A stretch of DNA of 64,000 nucleotides from Pseudopithomyces maydicus (lineage: Eukaryota > Ascomycota > Dothideomycetes > Pleosporales > Didymosphaeriaceae), in NCBI GenBank assembly GCA_026873275.1, contig JANTUC010000003.1:2046001-2110000 (forward strand), written 5' to 3'. The position numbers were made by a program, and so were the translations under genes. Position 1 is the first letter of the stretch; each line of letters opens with the position of its first letter. Under the pieces are notes generated by a model. That model did no database searches, was not told where the DNA came from, and worked only from the letters and a program-made list of their open reading frames with translations. This document shows positions 1 through 10,954 of this stretch, piece after piece.

Positions 1-63
1 TATATGACTATCCGCCCCGGTGCGGTACGCATGCCTGAAGTTTGGTTTTTGGGGTTGCATTGT

Positions 64-757
64 TTACTGAATCTTTGGTACTGCCCATGTCTTCCACGTA
101 GCAAAGCTCTTGCTTCGTGCCTTTATCAAATCAAAATTGGCCTGTCCTTGGGATGAGTGTTTCGAAACAGAACTGGCTGCATTGGCCTTGTTAGATGGCG
201 CTGATGAACTGAGCGCATAACCAAGCACTGTTGAGTTTGCGTTGGCTAAAAACGTCGTACCGTCTGTCTGAATGCATTTGGAGCACAGAAAAGTATACGT
301 CCAGTGGGTAGTATTGACATAGGTGCCATTGGGGATGGGAATCTGGGTGAAAACACCGGTTGCAACCGGTGGTGATCCGTATTGCCTGAGCAGTAGTTAG
401 AAGCGGCTGAAAGAATTTGCACTGCGCTACTGTTGAGTCTTCGAGGCAGTATACTTACGCTGTCTTTCTAAAAGAGCCTACAAGGACCTGACTGTTAGGC
501 CAAGCGAGCAACAAGAGCGCATTCTTCATCGGCCCCGCCAAACTGGCACCGCCCCATCCTGTGCTCTTACCACCGATTGTTATAATCACATCAGTGTTGT
601 TGATAGGTTCTTCGGGAAGTGCGATACCTAGGAAGTATCCTGTAGTATGCTGATAGGCTTGAAAGGTGATGTTGGATTTTGCATCAGTGTAAGAGGCTGC
701 GTTTTGGGCAGTTGCAAAAGTGGCAGCGGCGCCGATCAACAGCGTAGATAACCTCAT
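64..757 (-). CDS. Secreted stand-alone cytochrome b domain (AA8, cellobiose-dehydrogenase type)
   Basis: Exons 757-459 and 385-64; the 73-bp intron starts GTAAGT and ends CAG, giving 206 residues. I start at the ATG at 757 because a signal peptide follows directly (about residues 1-17). The rest matches the haem-binding cytochrome domain of cellobiose dehydrogenase, including the motifs GWGGASLAG and LLLLAWPN. Family knowledge puts the axial haem ligands at a Met and a His; here the candidates are Met77 (in GPMKNAL) and His127 (in NTTHWTYTFLC). No flavin domain, cellulose-binding module or membrane anchor follows, so this is a single-domain extracellular electron-transfer protein. Such proteins may pass electrons to lytic polysaccharide monooxygenases or other acceptors; that role is inference. 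It is the first gene in the window, and its stop lies 63 bp from the edge. Confidence 0.85.
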
Positions 758-1532
758 TGTTGCACGATGGAAGTTTGCAGACCTAGGACGTTCTTGAGAA
801 ATATTGAAATAAATTCCTCCTGTATGTGTACTTTCGTGCACGTTAGTCAAAGCTATATATAATGCCAGAGCTCGTACATCTTTTCGCTTTTCACAGATCA
901 CGGCGAGAATTGCCATTTCCAGTAGACTATATCGAGGTTGCAGCAACAATCTGACTTTACAAATTGCGCTCTAAGATGCTGCTCCTTAGCCGACATCTAA
1001 CTCTTCCCAACGAACGACCTCTGCAAACACGGTAGTGATGATAGATAGGTCATTGAAAATGCACAGCTTCGGATTGGTCAATCGCCCAAGTAAAGCTTAG
1101 CTCGAGCACAGACAGAATATCTAATCTCCAGGGGATGTGGCGATTATATGAGCTAAGAGGGGTGTCTTCTGGTAAATGCCGATGGAGCAAATGAAGACGG
1201 ATGGCAGATTGAAGGGGCTGATGCAAGGGAATGGTATGGGTTAATTAGATGATCGGCAGTCGTACTCATCATCAATCATACCAAACAAGCCTTGCTCGGT
1301 ACACTGGTCTCCCCGGATGATGCACGTGCTCTGCTTCAGAATATCGCTACCGGAACGATTTGCCGTCATAGCTCTCTCGCTTCACTTTCAGATCGTTGTG
1401 GATGATGTACGATTTAGCCGTCAGATTGGCGAGAAGGTTCAACTGCCAGTCAGAACAAACGTGATTACGTGTGAGTTGAGCATGTTTCAAAAATGCCTAG
1501 GTAGGTTCTGCGCACGATTTGTGTACCCAGTT
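758..1532. other. Intergenic, promoter side of the AA8 gene
   Basis: This stretch lies between the AA8 start and the stop of the CorA-like gene. Short frames on the plus strand (for example 1317-1556) have no family features. I see no RNA gene or repeat. Confidence 0.6.
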
Positions 1533-3474
1533 TCAAAATGCGCCTGTTTGCGTTGATCGGGCAGCATCAAGGACCTCAAAATTCCGAAGATTACTCGGTC
1601 TGATCCCTCGCGCCGTCTCTTGTAATGCAGGTTTATTAGATTTTCTTCTTCTCTTTCTATTTTCTTTCCAAGCGATGAGCCCGTCTATAATGTCACCTCC
1701 GTAAAATGCCAAAAAGATTGCGAAGGCTACCGTCGCTACTGTCAAACTGCCTGCAATGATCCAGAAGAGGCCTTGGGTCCTCTCCATATCTCGAATATCA
1801 ACGAAGTTCATGCCGAAGAATGATGAAATGAAGCTGAGGGGTAAAAATATGATTGTGATGATAGTGAAGACAAGGATGGCCTTCCCGTGATCTTCAAGGC
1901 GGATGTTGACGAGTTGAATAGTGCGATTGATCAACGCATTGCTGTTATCGCGTAAATCGCACAAATCTAAGTATTCGCGCTGCAGGTTTTCCAGAAGCTG
2001 TGCTCCAGGGTCCGAAAGGTGACTGAAAGACATCTGCCTATACGTCGCGATATCGGAAGGAGGAATGGAACCTACATTCTGGTGGGCGTACTCTCTTGCT
2101 ATTGAGCTATGTGAGCCGGTTCCTTTTCTTCTAGGCTTTAGTGTTTTCTGCAGTTTTTTGATCAATTCCATCTGCTGCTCCATGATCTGGATGATGATGT
2201 TGAGCTCCTCTTGCACTTGCAGAAGATGCATCACAAGTGATGTGGAAGGGCTGCGATGGAGTCGGTATTGAAGATGGCCGAGGTAGCTCGCGTAGCGATC
2301 AGATAGGCATAATGGTATATCGGGCCAGAAACTTCGATGCAACATGCCAAGCGCTCCGCTTAGAGTGGTGATGACGTGTGTTGTGGATGTATAGTCTTGC
2401 TCAGTCGAAGCATTGACAAAAGCATTTCGGATTCCTCTGAAAGATATCTCCATGATACGTGCTGAAAGCTGCAGTGGTGGCCACCGTGACTTCCACGATT
2501 GGTTACTAGAGAAGGTAACAACGTGGCGAGCATCGACGACCAGGATCCACAGTTCATCAACGTTGAGGCTCTTCGGGTAATGGCCGTACCACTGCGACAC
2601 GGGCAACATCAGTACATTGGTTTCTCGTAGACGTTGGTCAACTTACACGGCGGACCTTCAAGTCCAGATTGCGATCGGTGAGCCAGGGCTTGTGCTTCGT
2701 GAAGACCTGTTGGGACTCACGATCCGATGTATCCTCAAGACGGTAAAAGTGCTGCAGTATGGATCTGAGCAAGTGTGACGAAGTCCGCGAAGACTGGTAA
2801 CCTTCTCTTGGGTCGATCTGGAATCGGAGAGGCGGTGGCTCACCTTGGACGGACCAATCAAGGAAAGGGACGCTGAGAAGCATGGGTCCATCTGGGGCTC
2901 GATCGTGGTCTGCCGATTCATCAAGTAGGTGCTGGAAGAAAGGTGCAAAATAGCGTCCATGTTTTGAAAAGCGTTCTTGTTGGTAGACGCAATGGTCGAG
3001 TTGTTGCAAAGCTGTGACGATGCGCGAGGGTTTCTCATTCCACTCTGACAGGGCCAAGAGGCAGCCAGACAGGTAGTCGGAGAATTTACTCGAAACATGT
3101 ATCCAGCGGCACTTGCGTAGTTCTTCGGGGTCGGAAAGGTTTTGCTGAACGCCCTTGGACCGCAAGCAGTTCATCCAACCATACTCGCTTGCCAAGCTCC
3201 GCAGGTTCAGCTGTTCACTTCGGTTCTTTGTCAATTGCTCATAGGGGATGGCATTTGCCAGACCATCTCTGTTTGCCAGCGCAGGTAACAGCGTTGAGCT
3301 CAAGACTTCTCGCATCTCCAGCATACCGTCCGATTCTGTCCTCCAGCCCGCGTCCTCGAGGCGAATGTCGTGAACCTGCAACTGGGCGGGTGTCAGACGC
3401 CGGTTGCGCCAGTACTGGTCCGACTGCCAGTCCACCTGCACGGGCGTAGAGCCCTTGAGATTGTCGGCGATCAT
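1533..3474 (-). CDS. CorA-like Mg2+ transporter family protein
   Basis: Exons 3474-2647 and 2591-1533, with a 55-bp intron that starts GTAAGT, contains TACTGATG and ends GCAG; 628 residues. The open frame runs upstream to about 3576, but the only credible ATG is at 3474. The N-terminal half is a soluble domain without recognised catalytic motifs. The C-terminal third has a coiled-coil-like stretch, then two hydrophobic helices. The CorA signature Gly-Met-Asn (about residues 536-538, in FFGMNF) closes the first helix, and the second follows after a short loop. CorA proteins are pentameric divalent-cation channels. This fungal subgroup has a long divergent cytosolic part, so the transported ion is not certain. 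It is transcribed away from the DUF2231 gene at 3831. Confidence 0.8.
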
Positions 3475-3830
3475 GTTGGTAACAATACATGATGGAAGGA
3501 AACTATCTGGCGGTTGCTGTGTCCAGAGAGGTTGGCGCTTCAGCTTGGGCCAAGCACAAGCGTCGGACGGGCTCAATCCATCTCACTCACCCCCGAACGT
3601 CACCCACAGAAAGTTACCAGCAGCATCGATGACGTACCACTGTCCGGAGCAACAGGGGGCTTGACCATTGCACGGGGCGTGATTGGCTCGCTGTCCCTTG
3701 GCCCCAGCCACGCTCCTGTGCCTGAGAGCACATGCGTTCGGCTCTCCGCAGAAGGGAAATCATATTTGAAGCCAGCTGAAGACGCATCCGCTCGACAAAC
3801 AAGTGAACAACAAAGTAAGACAGGATCACC

Positions 3831-4407
3831 ATGTCTGGAAGGTGAGTGTGCATCCAGCACTTGCTCGGTCGTCGTCCTTGTTGACATGGACAGCCACCCC
3901 AAGCACCCAGCAACCGTTCATTTCCCAATAGCCTTCACCTTCCTTACCGGTGTCCTCGATGCCCTCTACCTAGCCTCGGTAACTCCCACGACTGCCGGGG
4001 CCGTTGCAACGGCTTTCAAAACACTCGACATGGCCATACCGACTTCCTTCTTCCCTATCCTCTCCTACTACTCCACCATCCTCACGCTCCTCACCGCCAT
4101 CCCAGCCGTTCTTACCGGTGCCCTGGAGCTTCAGCCCCTTCTCAAGCGCGATGGATTGAGCTCCAAGAAAGCCCAAACGGGCATCCTCCACGCCCTGATA
4201 AACGACGTCACGGTGGTCGGCGCCGCCTACAACTGGTGGGTGAGGAGGCTCACTGCAGGCTTTGTCCCGGACACGACCAACGTTGCGATAAGCGCTGCTC
4301 TGGCACTGCCTGCCAGCCTCTTTGCAGCATATCTTGGTGGCCAGCTTGTCTATCAGTATGGGATGGGTGTCGGTCGGGGCAGCAGCAAGGCGAAGAAAGT
4401 GAAATAG
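3831..4407 (+). CDS. DUF2231-type small multipass membrane protein
   Basis: The first coding exon is only 11 nt (3831-3841). A 52-bp intron (GTGAGT...TTGAC...ACAG) is followed by exon 3894-4407; the split codon closes to read Met-Ser-Gly-Ser-His-Pro, giving 174 residues. The HPATVHFPIAF motif near the N-terminus and four hydrophobic helices match the DUF2231 family of putative membrane proteins. The function is unknown; a haem or redox role has been suggested for some bacterial relatives. A longer frame from 3514 without the intron exists, but its first hundred residues look non-coding, so I prefer the spliced model. Confidence 0.8.
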
Positions 4408-4918
4408 TCCGAGCTGTGCAGTCCATAGCTTGCATCGGCAAACAACTGAACCGCCTCGTATCGTCGCTGCATCTGGGAAACGAAAGTATACGGCATTTTA
4501 AGCATGATAGAGCATCTCCAAAATACACACATGATAAGCAAATATTGCAACGCATCCCTATTTGTGTGCGTCTTTCCATTGCTCAACAGCGTCAGACCGC
4601 GACCCTGGACCAGCGCCAACTCAAACCCAAGAGTGAGTCAAAGCACATGGGTCGAGGCCGCAGGATGCCGTTGTGCAAAGAAAAGCAATCTAGGCAACGA
4701 AACCAGTAGAATAGAGACAAGGAAGTGTAAAGAATAAGACAAGGAAAAAAAAAGTCGAGAGGCAAGCCTTGCCCACCACGCCGTTCCCAATGCTTGCTTG
4801 AGAATTGTCCATATCCAACCTCCGGTCCCTTCAAAACGCCTCCGAAACCGTTACGCCTGAATAGCGAATGCTTCTGTGAGCTCAATCTTTGTGTCGACAC
4901 CGCCAGACGTAAGAGCAC
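4408..4918. other. Tail-to-tail intergenic region
   Basis: This holds the presumed 3' untranslated regions of the convergent DUF2231 and spindle-pole-body genes. The short frames here are overlapping shadows. Nothing else was seen. Confidence 0.6.
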
Positions 4919-7900
4919 CTAGTAAACCACCCCAATCTTCCCCGCCTGTCCCGTAATCTCCCCCGTGCTCTCAAATCCTTCCCACGGTAAATCTTCTTCC
5001 TCTGCCTCGTCATCCTCATGGAAGCTCTGGATCGTGACCCTCTTCTCCTTTCTTCTAGTCTCGACCTCTTTTTCCACTTCTTCGTCTTGCTGCCTGATCT
5101 CCTCTGTTACTCCCTCGACAAATTGCTCCGTGATATCATCGTCCCGCTGACCTTCAAGAACATCATATAGGTTATATATCTGATCATCTTTGACTTTAAT
5201 CTTGGCAAGCAAGTCGGTGACATCACTTTCGAGTACAGCGCGTTTCTTTCGACCGAGGCTTGGGTCGTGTGACTCTAGCATCGCACGGGCAACAGCAAGC
5301 TCTGCATGGAGATGAATTCGCTCATCGCGGAGCTCCTTCACGACAAGGGCAAGGGCCTCCTTGGGGGAGCGGGCGGGACGTAGCGTCGTGTCTGCGTCAT
5401 CGGATACACGGGAAGAAACAGGGACCAGCTTTGGAACTCGTAGCGGCTCGGAGTTTGAGGATGCATTTATGGCCTCACGACGGCAGACAGTGCAATCCTC
5501 GTTATCGTGTTGCTTGGCGTTGAGCTTCTGGGTAATATCGATCTTGGTAGATTGCTTGCGGACACCAAGCGTAAGGTCGGGTATGATAAAGGCAGAAGTC
5601 AGCTCTGTAGGTGCGCTTCGGCGACGACGGCTAGTGTTGCTCAGCATGGAGGCATCGATCATAAACTGCTTAGTGTGGGTTGCTCCGTTCGTTGGCTCAT
5701 CAAAGCTGACATTGCCCGTCATATCCTCTTCAAATTGAGTCAAGGTAGTTTTGGTGGCATCCTTCATCGATGACTTGCGAGGAAGAGATGATTGGCGAAT
5801 GCTCTTCTCTGAGACGGCAGAACGCACAGTGTCGTCGCGAGTAACTCGTCCAGAATGTGCAGTGCTGTCATGCACAGACTTTTCTGAGCGAGCCGTCGTT
5901 TCACGGATAGTGCGTCCTAAGGTTGCTGAGCTATGCCCACGCATTGCGGCCCTCTCTTCCTCGAGTTGGCGGCGTAGCTCTGCGACTGCAGCACCTGAGA
6001 TGAAGCTCAACTCTGTATATTCCAGGTCTGCGGGCGGTTGAAAGGCAGCTGTAGAAGGCTTCTGCACAAAGCCGCTGCGCTTTTCTTTTGGAATGCCACG
6101 CGGGGCGGCAAGGGAAATGTCAGTGGTGGATTCTGCTTCGCTAAAGCCTTCTTCAATACGTTCTCGTGCCACAGGGGCGGAGGCACTACGGTTGATGTTC
6201 TCTGATACCGTATTGCGTGCCGACGTTTTGCTCATGTTGCCATAAGATTTGTGTGGGCTCTCCTCAATGTGACTGAATTGGAAGGAGGCGTTTGCTCGGC
6301 TGGTGCGCGACTCTTCCTGGACGCGATTTCTGATGCGATTGCGAGTGGGTTCTTCACGTCGATGACTGGGCTTTCGTTGAACTGAGTCGAAGACATTCTC
6401 TTGGTCTATCGTAGTAGCCCGACGAGGGCTAACAGCTTGCCCATTTGTCTCTCGTAGGGACAAGATTTCGCGAGTCATGTTCAGGGTCTGTCGAGCTGTC
6501 GACGTTCGTTTCGCAATTTTGCGGTTGAGTTCATCCTCCTTCTCTGCCCATAATCGATTGTCTTGTTCATGCTCGGCGGTTTCCTGCGCAAGCTCTTCGC
6601 GAAGCCGCTGGTTCTCCACCCGCATTGCTTCATTGGTCTGTTCCTGAGTGTTGTCCTGGAAATGGCGAATTGTTTCATCTCGCCGCTCTACTTTCTTCTT
6701 CAGAGATGCCTCTTGATCAGACCACCGACGCAGATCAGCCTCACGTTTCGCCTTCAGGTTGGCTAGCTGGGCCTGAAGGGCATCATGATCGGCTTGCAGT
6801 CTGGCATATTCCGCCGCCTCCTGGCGCGCCTTGCGGAGCTCGCCCTCTTTCCGTGCAAGCTGCTGGGTTTGCTCATCCTGTTGTGCACGAGCGTGACGTA
6901 GTTCGGCCTGCAGGGTGATGTTATGGCGCTGGGTTTCGTTGTCGGTCTGCTCAAGTTGTCGGCGGAGGTCGACGGTCTCTTCACGTCTTTGGACATGCTC
7001 GTGATCTAATTCGTCTCGCAGTTGCTCAATCTCAGCCCGTAACATGTCGATTTGTTCACGGAGAGCATCATTCTCAGCGTTCAGAGTCTGCTTGTCTGCT
7101 TTCAACTCTTCGCATGTCTGGAACGCCACACCTAGCTGGCTCGCCATGTTGTCTCGTTCAGCATTGAGGCGTTTCTTTTCAATCTCGACTACTGCTATTT
7201 TACGTTCGGTACGGTCCAATTTCGTGCGAAGGGTCTGTACTGTGGCATCAAGTCCTATTCTCGATTAGCTATTTCGTGGAACGTAAGGATCGTCGACCTA
7301 CGTGTTTTTTCGACCTTCCACGATGCTCTACCCGACCCCTCACCGTCTGTAGAACCCAATGCGCTATCTCTTCCCCTGCTTGATGCCTGTGCCTGTACCT
7401 GCGCCTGAGTCTTCAACTCAATGATTTCAAGTTCTTGCTCCTCGATCTTCTTTTCCTGCTCGGCGCGCTCGTGCTCCATTTGTGCGACTTTGTCCTGCAG
7501 TAACTGGAGTGCAGCAAATATAGCCTTTTCATCCTTGGGAATTGGCACACTGTCCACGGGAATGTAGGACGGTTGCCGGCCGCCTTTCCCAGGGGCTGCG
7601 TACCGTGATCGTATCGGCGCAGTTTTGGAAAATACCGGTGTACCGTCCTCAAAGATGCCGGAAACCAGTTCGGTGAGGTTAGGGAGATCGGGAAGAATGA
7701 AGGACTGCGCAGTTGGGTTCTGCGCAGTTGGTGGTCGTGATCGCGGAGTGGCGCTCATATGCTGAGATGGGTCGACATTATCATCGATCTGGAGTGAGGA
7801 CTGTCGACTCCGTGGGTTGCCCCATCGCGTGCTTGTGCTGTGTTGAAATGTCGTGGTGGGTGGGCGCTCGTGCATGAATGTCGACTCGTCCTCGGATAAT

Positions 7901-8565
7901 TTCGCGTGGAGCTGCGCAAGAGAGGTGCGCTTACGATCCTGCTTGGTAGAAAGCGCGGGCGAGCTGCGAATACTGTCGGGTCGCGGCGACGCACCGTTAT
8001 CCATGGCGGCGTCGTTACGAGATGCACGTCTGATTTGAGCGTCTCGGCGAAGGCTTCCCTTGTCGGGCGCATAAGATTTGCGCGAACGGTTAGTCGGAGG
8101 GGTAATGTCGTAAAGACTGTCGAAGCCTCGTGAGCTGATCTTGGATGGCGTGCCGCGGTTGCTGCGCTGATCTCCACGTGCCTGCTCTATCGACTCAAGC
8201 TCTTCGTCGGAGATGCTGTGGTCAAAGTCGCCAAACTCTTTGTTGACCATGGAGGTGTCGGGGTTGGGCTCGGATTGGGGCATGCGCCAGGCGGTAGCCT
8301 TCTTCGCCGTGGACCGTATGCGGGGGTATCTGGGCAGTGTGTTTGTCTCGTCGTCGATGTTGTGCTGAGTAGACATCAACACATCAGGGCTGTTGAAAAA
8401 GTCGTCTGTCGTGTCGCCGAAGCCCGAGCGCTTGGTCGGATTCGACTCGCTTGGTGCGGAACGGACCGAGGAGATGGACCGCTGGCTGTGGTTGTGGATG
8501 AGGCTCTGAGAAAGCTCGCGTATCGCTCTTGCTTTGCCCTCGCTGTATGGTGGTGAGGACTGCAT
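4919..8565 (-). CDS. ppc89: Spindle pole body / centrosomal coiled-coil protein (Ppc89/Cep57 type)
   Basis: Exons 8565-7302 and 7254-4919, 47-bp intron (GTAGGT...ATAG), about 1,199 residues. The open frame begins near 8712, but the first in-frame ATG is at 8565. The first 400 residues are Ser/Pro-rich and probably disordered, ending in a conserved block (LPDLPNLTELVSGIF) and a coiled coil. A long coiled coil covers roughly residues 380-670. Near residue 1,000 there is a Cys-x2-Cys motif (HDNEDCTVC), then a second helical block (LVVKELRDERIHLHAELAVA) that matches the Cep57 microtubule-binding/Ppc89 domain. S. pombe Ppc89 is a scaffold of the spindle pole body core. The family assignment is strong, strict orthology less so. 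Confidence 0.75.
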
Positions 8566-8985
8566 CGCACAGGACTGAGGGCGGATCACTCGCGTCCGGC
8601 GTCGCGGCGTCGCGTGGGAAACGTGGGTTATCCTGCTAGGGGTTGAAAATGATGAAGTGCTTCCTGGCAATGCTGAAGCCAGAAGTAAACGACAGGTGTT
8701 AAACGCAAGCAAGAATCAACCAGACCCTGGTGGGTCGTATGGAAAGTGCGATGTGGGAGTTGAATTGGAAACGGGCTGGGGAACGTGTGTTGGCGAGATG
8801 ATAACATCGGAAGTAAACACAGAAAGTGCCGACGCTAAACGTCTTGAGATAGTCACGTGGTGATAGTCGATCCATCCATTGGATCCATCCATGGATCCAT
8901 GGATCTACCTACCTAGGTCCTAGGTAGCCTAGCAGGTAGACTATTCAAACTATTCAAGCGCTTACTGACATGCACCGCCATCTAT
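8566..8985. other. Intergenic region with BamHI-like and TACC/CCTAGG short repeats
   Basis: This is the promoter side of the spindle-pole gene and the 3' side of the zinc-cluster gene. At about 8872-8940 there are overlapping copies of CCATGGATCC followed by ACCTACCTAGG and its inverse, a palindrome-rich patch. Similar TACC/GGTA patches recur elsewhere in the window. Confidence 0.55.
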
Positions 8986-10365
8986 CTAACGAACGGCCAA
9001 TCCTGCACCATTCATACCTCTCCTCCGATAGATACTTTCCAGTGCCAATGCACTGATCCCACCCAGCCCGATCACTCTCCATCTTTCGAAAATGCTTACC
9101 GCCGTGTCGATTTGCTCTTTCCGCTTTCCATGCATGGCCACAAGATAAAGTGGTGTTGCCATACGCATGAATGCGCATCCGATCTTGAACGTGGTCAGGT
9201 ACTCGGCGATGTCCAGTATCTGCTGGTAGTAATCCGTAACGTCCACGTACGAGGCCATCAGGCTCGGGGCCAAGATGCCAAAGAGTGCACGTGCCGACCC
9301 GAAATATGCCACACAGAGTGCAGTGTATGCATTGCGGTATTCCGTCGTGCCCTTAGAGTTGACCCAGTACAAGCGTTGGCCTTGTTGCTCAGCATCAAGC
9401 TTGTACTCGAGCCAGAGCGCATCGACGCCTGCTTTGATTCTTGCGTACTCTTCCAAACCCAATAGATCCGGCATTGCTCTGTCTTTGCTATCATCCAATT
9501 TGAGATACAGAGCTGTCAATCGTGTCATGTACCCGATTAGCCGCTGGAAAATGGGTACGTCCCAGTACGTCAGCGTCTCGCGCAGGACCTCCTCCGCACA
9601 CACGTTCGCCCTGTCTTCCTGCCTCGTCGTCAAATACACAAAAGCCATCTGGACCCTGATGTGAAAGAACAATTGGCACATTATGCCCATCCAGCATTGG
9701 TCAGGACCAGCCAATCTTACCAACTCGGCGGCACCGCTGATGTGCTGCCGATAAGCACTCGCACTCGTACTGTTCATCGCTTCAAAAATGCTGAGTAACA
9801 CGCTCGTCGAGACAGTATGCACGGTGACACGTTTTTTCAGGCGGATCATGTGCAGGTGCTGGTTCAGTGCTCGTCCGTAGAGTTGACAAGCATCCTGCAT
9901 CAGAGGGATGTGCCGTGTTTTTGCGAACGAGAATGCCGAGGCGGTCGCCTGCACGGCAAGATGGAGAGCTTGGTTGCTCCCGTCCGCAGCGAAATCGGGC
10001 AATCTATGCAACCAAGTCTGACGATTTCCGAGGTCGCTGCCCTCCCCCGTTGTAGTGAAGTAGGCCAAGAAGTTGCCGTAGAAAGCCTCGTTCAACATGT
10101 TTCGTTGCGATATTTGTACTGTTATGGTGGAGAGGACTTCTGCAGGGAGCGCTTCGTAGGTAACCCGTGCGGCTTCTTTCCTTCCCTTCTTTCGTTTCTT
10201 CGGTCCGTTGGCGAGAGCACTGGTCATGTCGACTATGATAGGACCATTACTCGGGCCTGGGCAGATACGGCCAAATTTGATGCACATCAAGCACTGAGGG
10301 AGCGTGGCATCACACTTGATGCGTTTTTTGCGACATAGAGCGCAGGCATTTGTTCTTGTAGGCAT
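8986..10365 (-). CDS. Zn2Cys6 (C6 zinc cluster) transcription factor
   Basis: Single exon of 459 residues from a clean ATG at 10365. The N-terminus carries six cysteines at 8, 11, 18, 25, 28 and 35 (C-x2-C-x6-C-x6-C-x2-C-x6-C), the binuclear zinc cluster that binds CGG-type half sites. Basic residues (KKRKKGRKE) follow near residue 57. The remainder is the helical fungal-specific regulatory region seen in this family, with a conserved stretch around the residues FEAMNST. The target genes cannot be told from context. It diverges from the IKS1-type kinase gene across a 589-bp shared promoter. Confidence 0.88.
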   Translation of the reverse strand: MPTRTNACALCRKKRIKCDATLPQCLMCIKFGRICPGPSNGPIIVDMTSALANGPKKRKKGRKEAARVTYEALPAEVLSTITVQISQRNMLNEAFYGNFLAYFTTTGEGSDLGNRQTWLHRLPDFAADGSNQALHLAVQATASAFSFAKTRHIPLMQDACQLYGRALNQHLHMIRLKKRVTVHTVSTSVLLSIFEAMNSTSASAYRQHISGAAELVRLAGPDQCWMGIMCQLFFHIRVQMAFVYLTTRQEDRANVCAEEVLRETLTYWDVPIFQRLIGYMTRLTALYLKLDDSKDRAMPDLLGLEEYARIKAGVDALWLEYKLDAEQQGQRLYWVNSKGTTEYRNAYTALCVAYFGSARALFGILAPSLMASYVDVTDYYQQILDIAEYLTTFKIGCAFMRMATPLYLVAMHGKRKEQIDTAVSIFERWRVIGLGGISALALESIYRRRGMNGAGLAVR

Positions 10366-10954
10366 TGTCGGATGTGTCGTGGATGGGGGAGGATTGAAGC
10401 GTCCACGAGTGTCGGCTGGAGCTCGCGTTTAGCCTTGGAGGGTTTGGGTGAGTTTGTCAGCTGCGCCTCGCCCCGGATGCTATCTACCTCGACGTGCCCA
10501 TCCCAATACTTATACAAGTCGTGGCTCGCCAATTGTCGCTGGTAATGGCTGTGGTGGTACGGTCGTCTGCGCGACAACCTTTTACGAAAACGCCGTCGGA
10601 ATCACCTGCAGGATTGCGGACCCGCGAGGCGTGCAGCGACTGGGTGTGTTGAGAGATACGTTCATCCACAGACTTCCACATTCGGTGCTTTGGTGTTCCC
10701 GTCGAAAGCCGTGGAACCTTGGAAAGCATTCCCCTGCTCTGATGTCGGACCTCTGCTCCGCAACTCCCCACATCATCACAAGGCAAACAAACACCAGGCC
10801 ATGCCCACCCTCTTCCTTGATGAGGTCAGCGCAAACGCTCTTCGCTGGCAGCATTGCCCTCGAGTGAAACTTCCAGCTGGGCACAACACCTGAGCGCAGG
10901 TGTACCCATACCCAGGTATACACCCCACGCCCCGCATCACTTTCGCCGTTGCCG
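10366..10954. promoter_or_regulatory. Divergent promoter region, zinc-cluster factor / IKS1-type kinase
   Basis: 589 bp between two divergent start codons. Open frames here have no ATG-led family match. Pyrimidine-rich stretches near 10760-10830 could precede the kinase transcription start. No specific element can be assigned. Confidence 0.5.

Noticed and set aside
2638..3576. CorA-like protein starting at 3576
   Set aside because: The first codon there is TTG; the first in-frame ATG is at 3474.
3573..3581. Two-codon upstream frame (ATG-GAT-TGA) before the CorA-like gene
   Set aside because: Such minimal frames are common by chance and nothing else marks it as regulatory.
7255..8712. Spindle-pole protein starting at 8712
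   Set aside because: Begins with TTG; the first ATG is 49 codons downstream at 8565.
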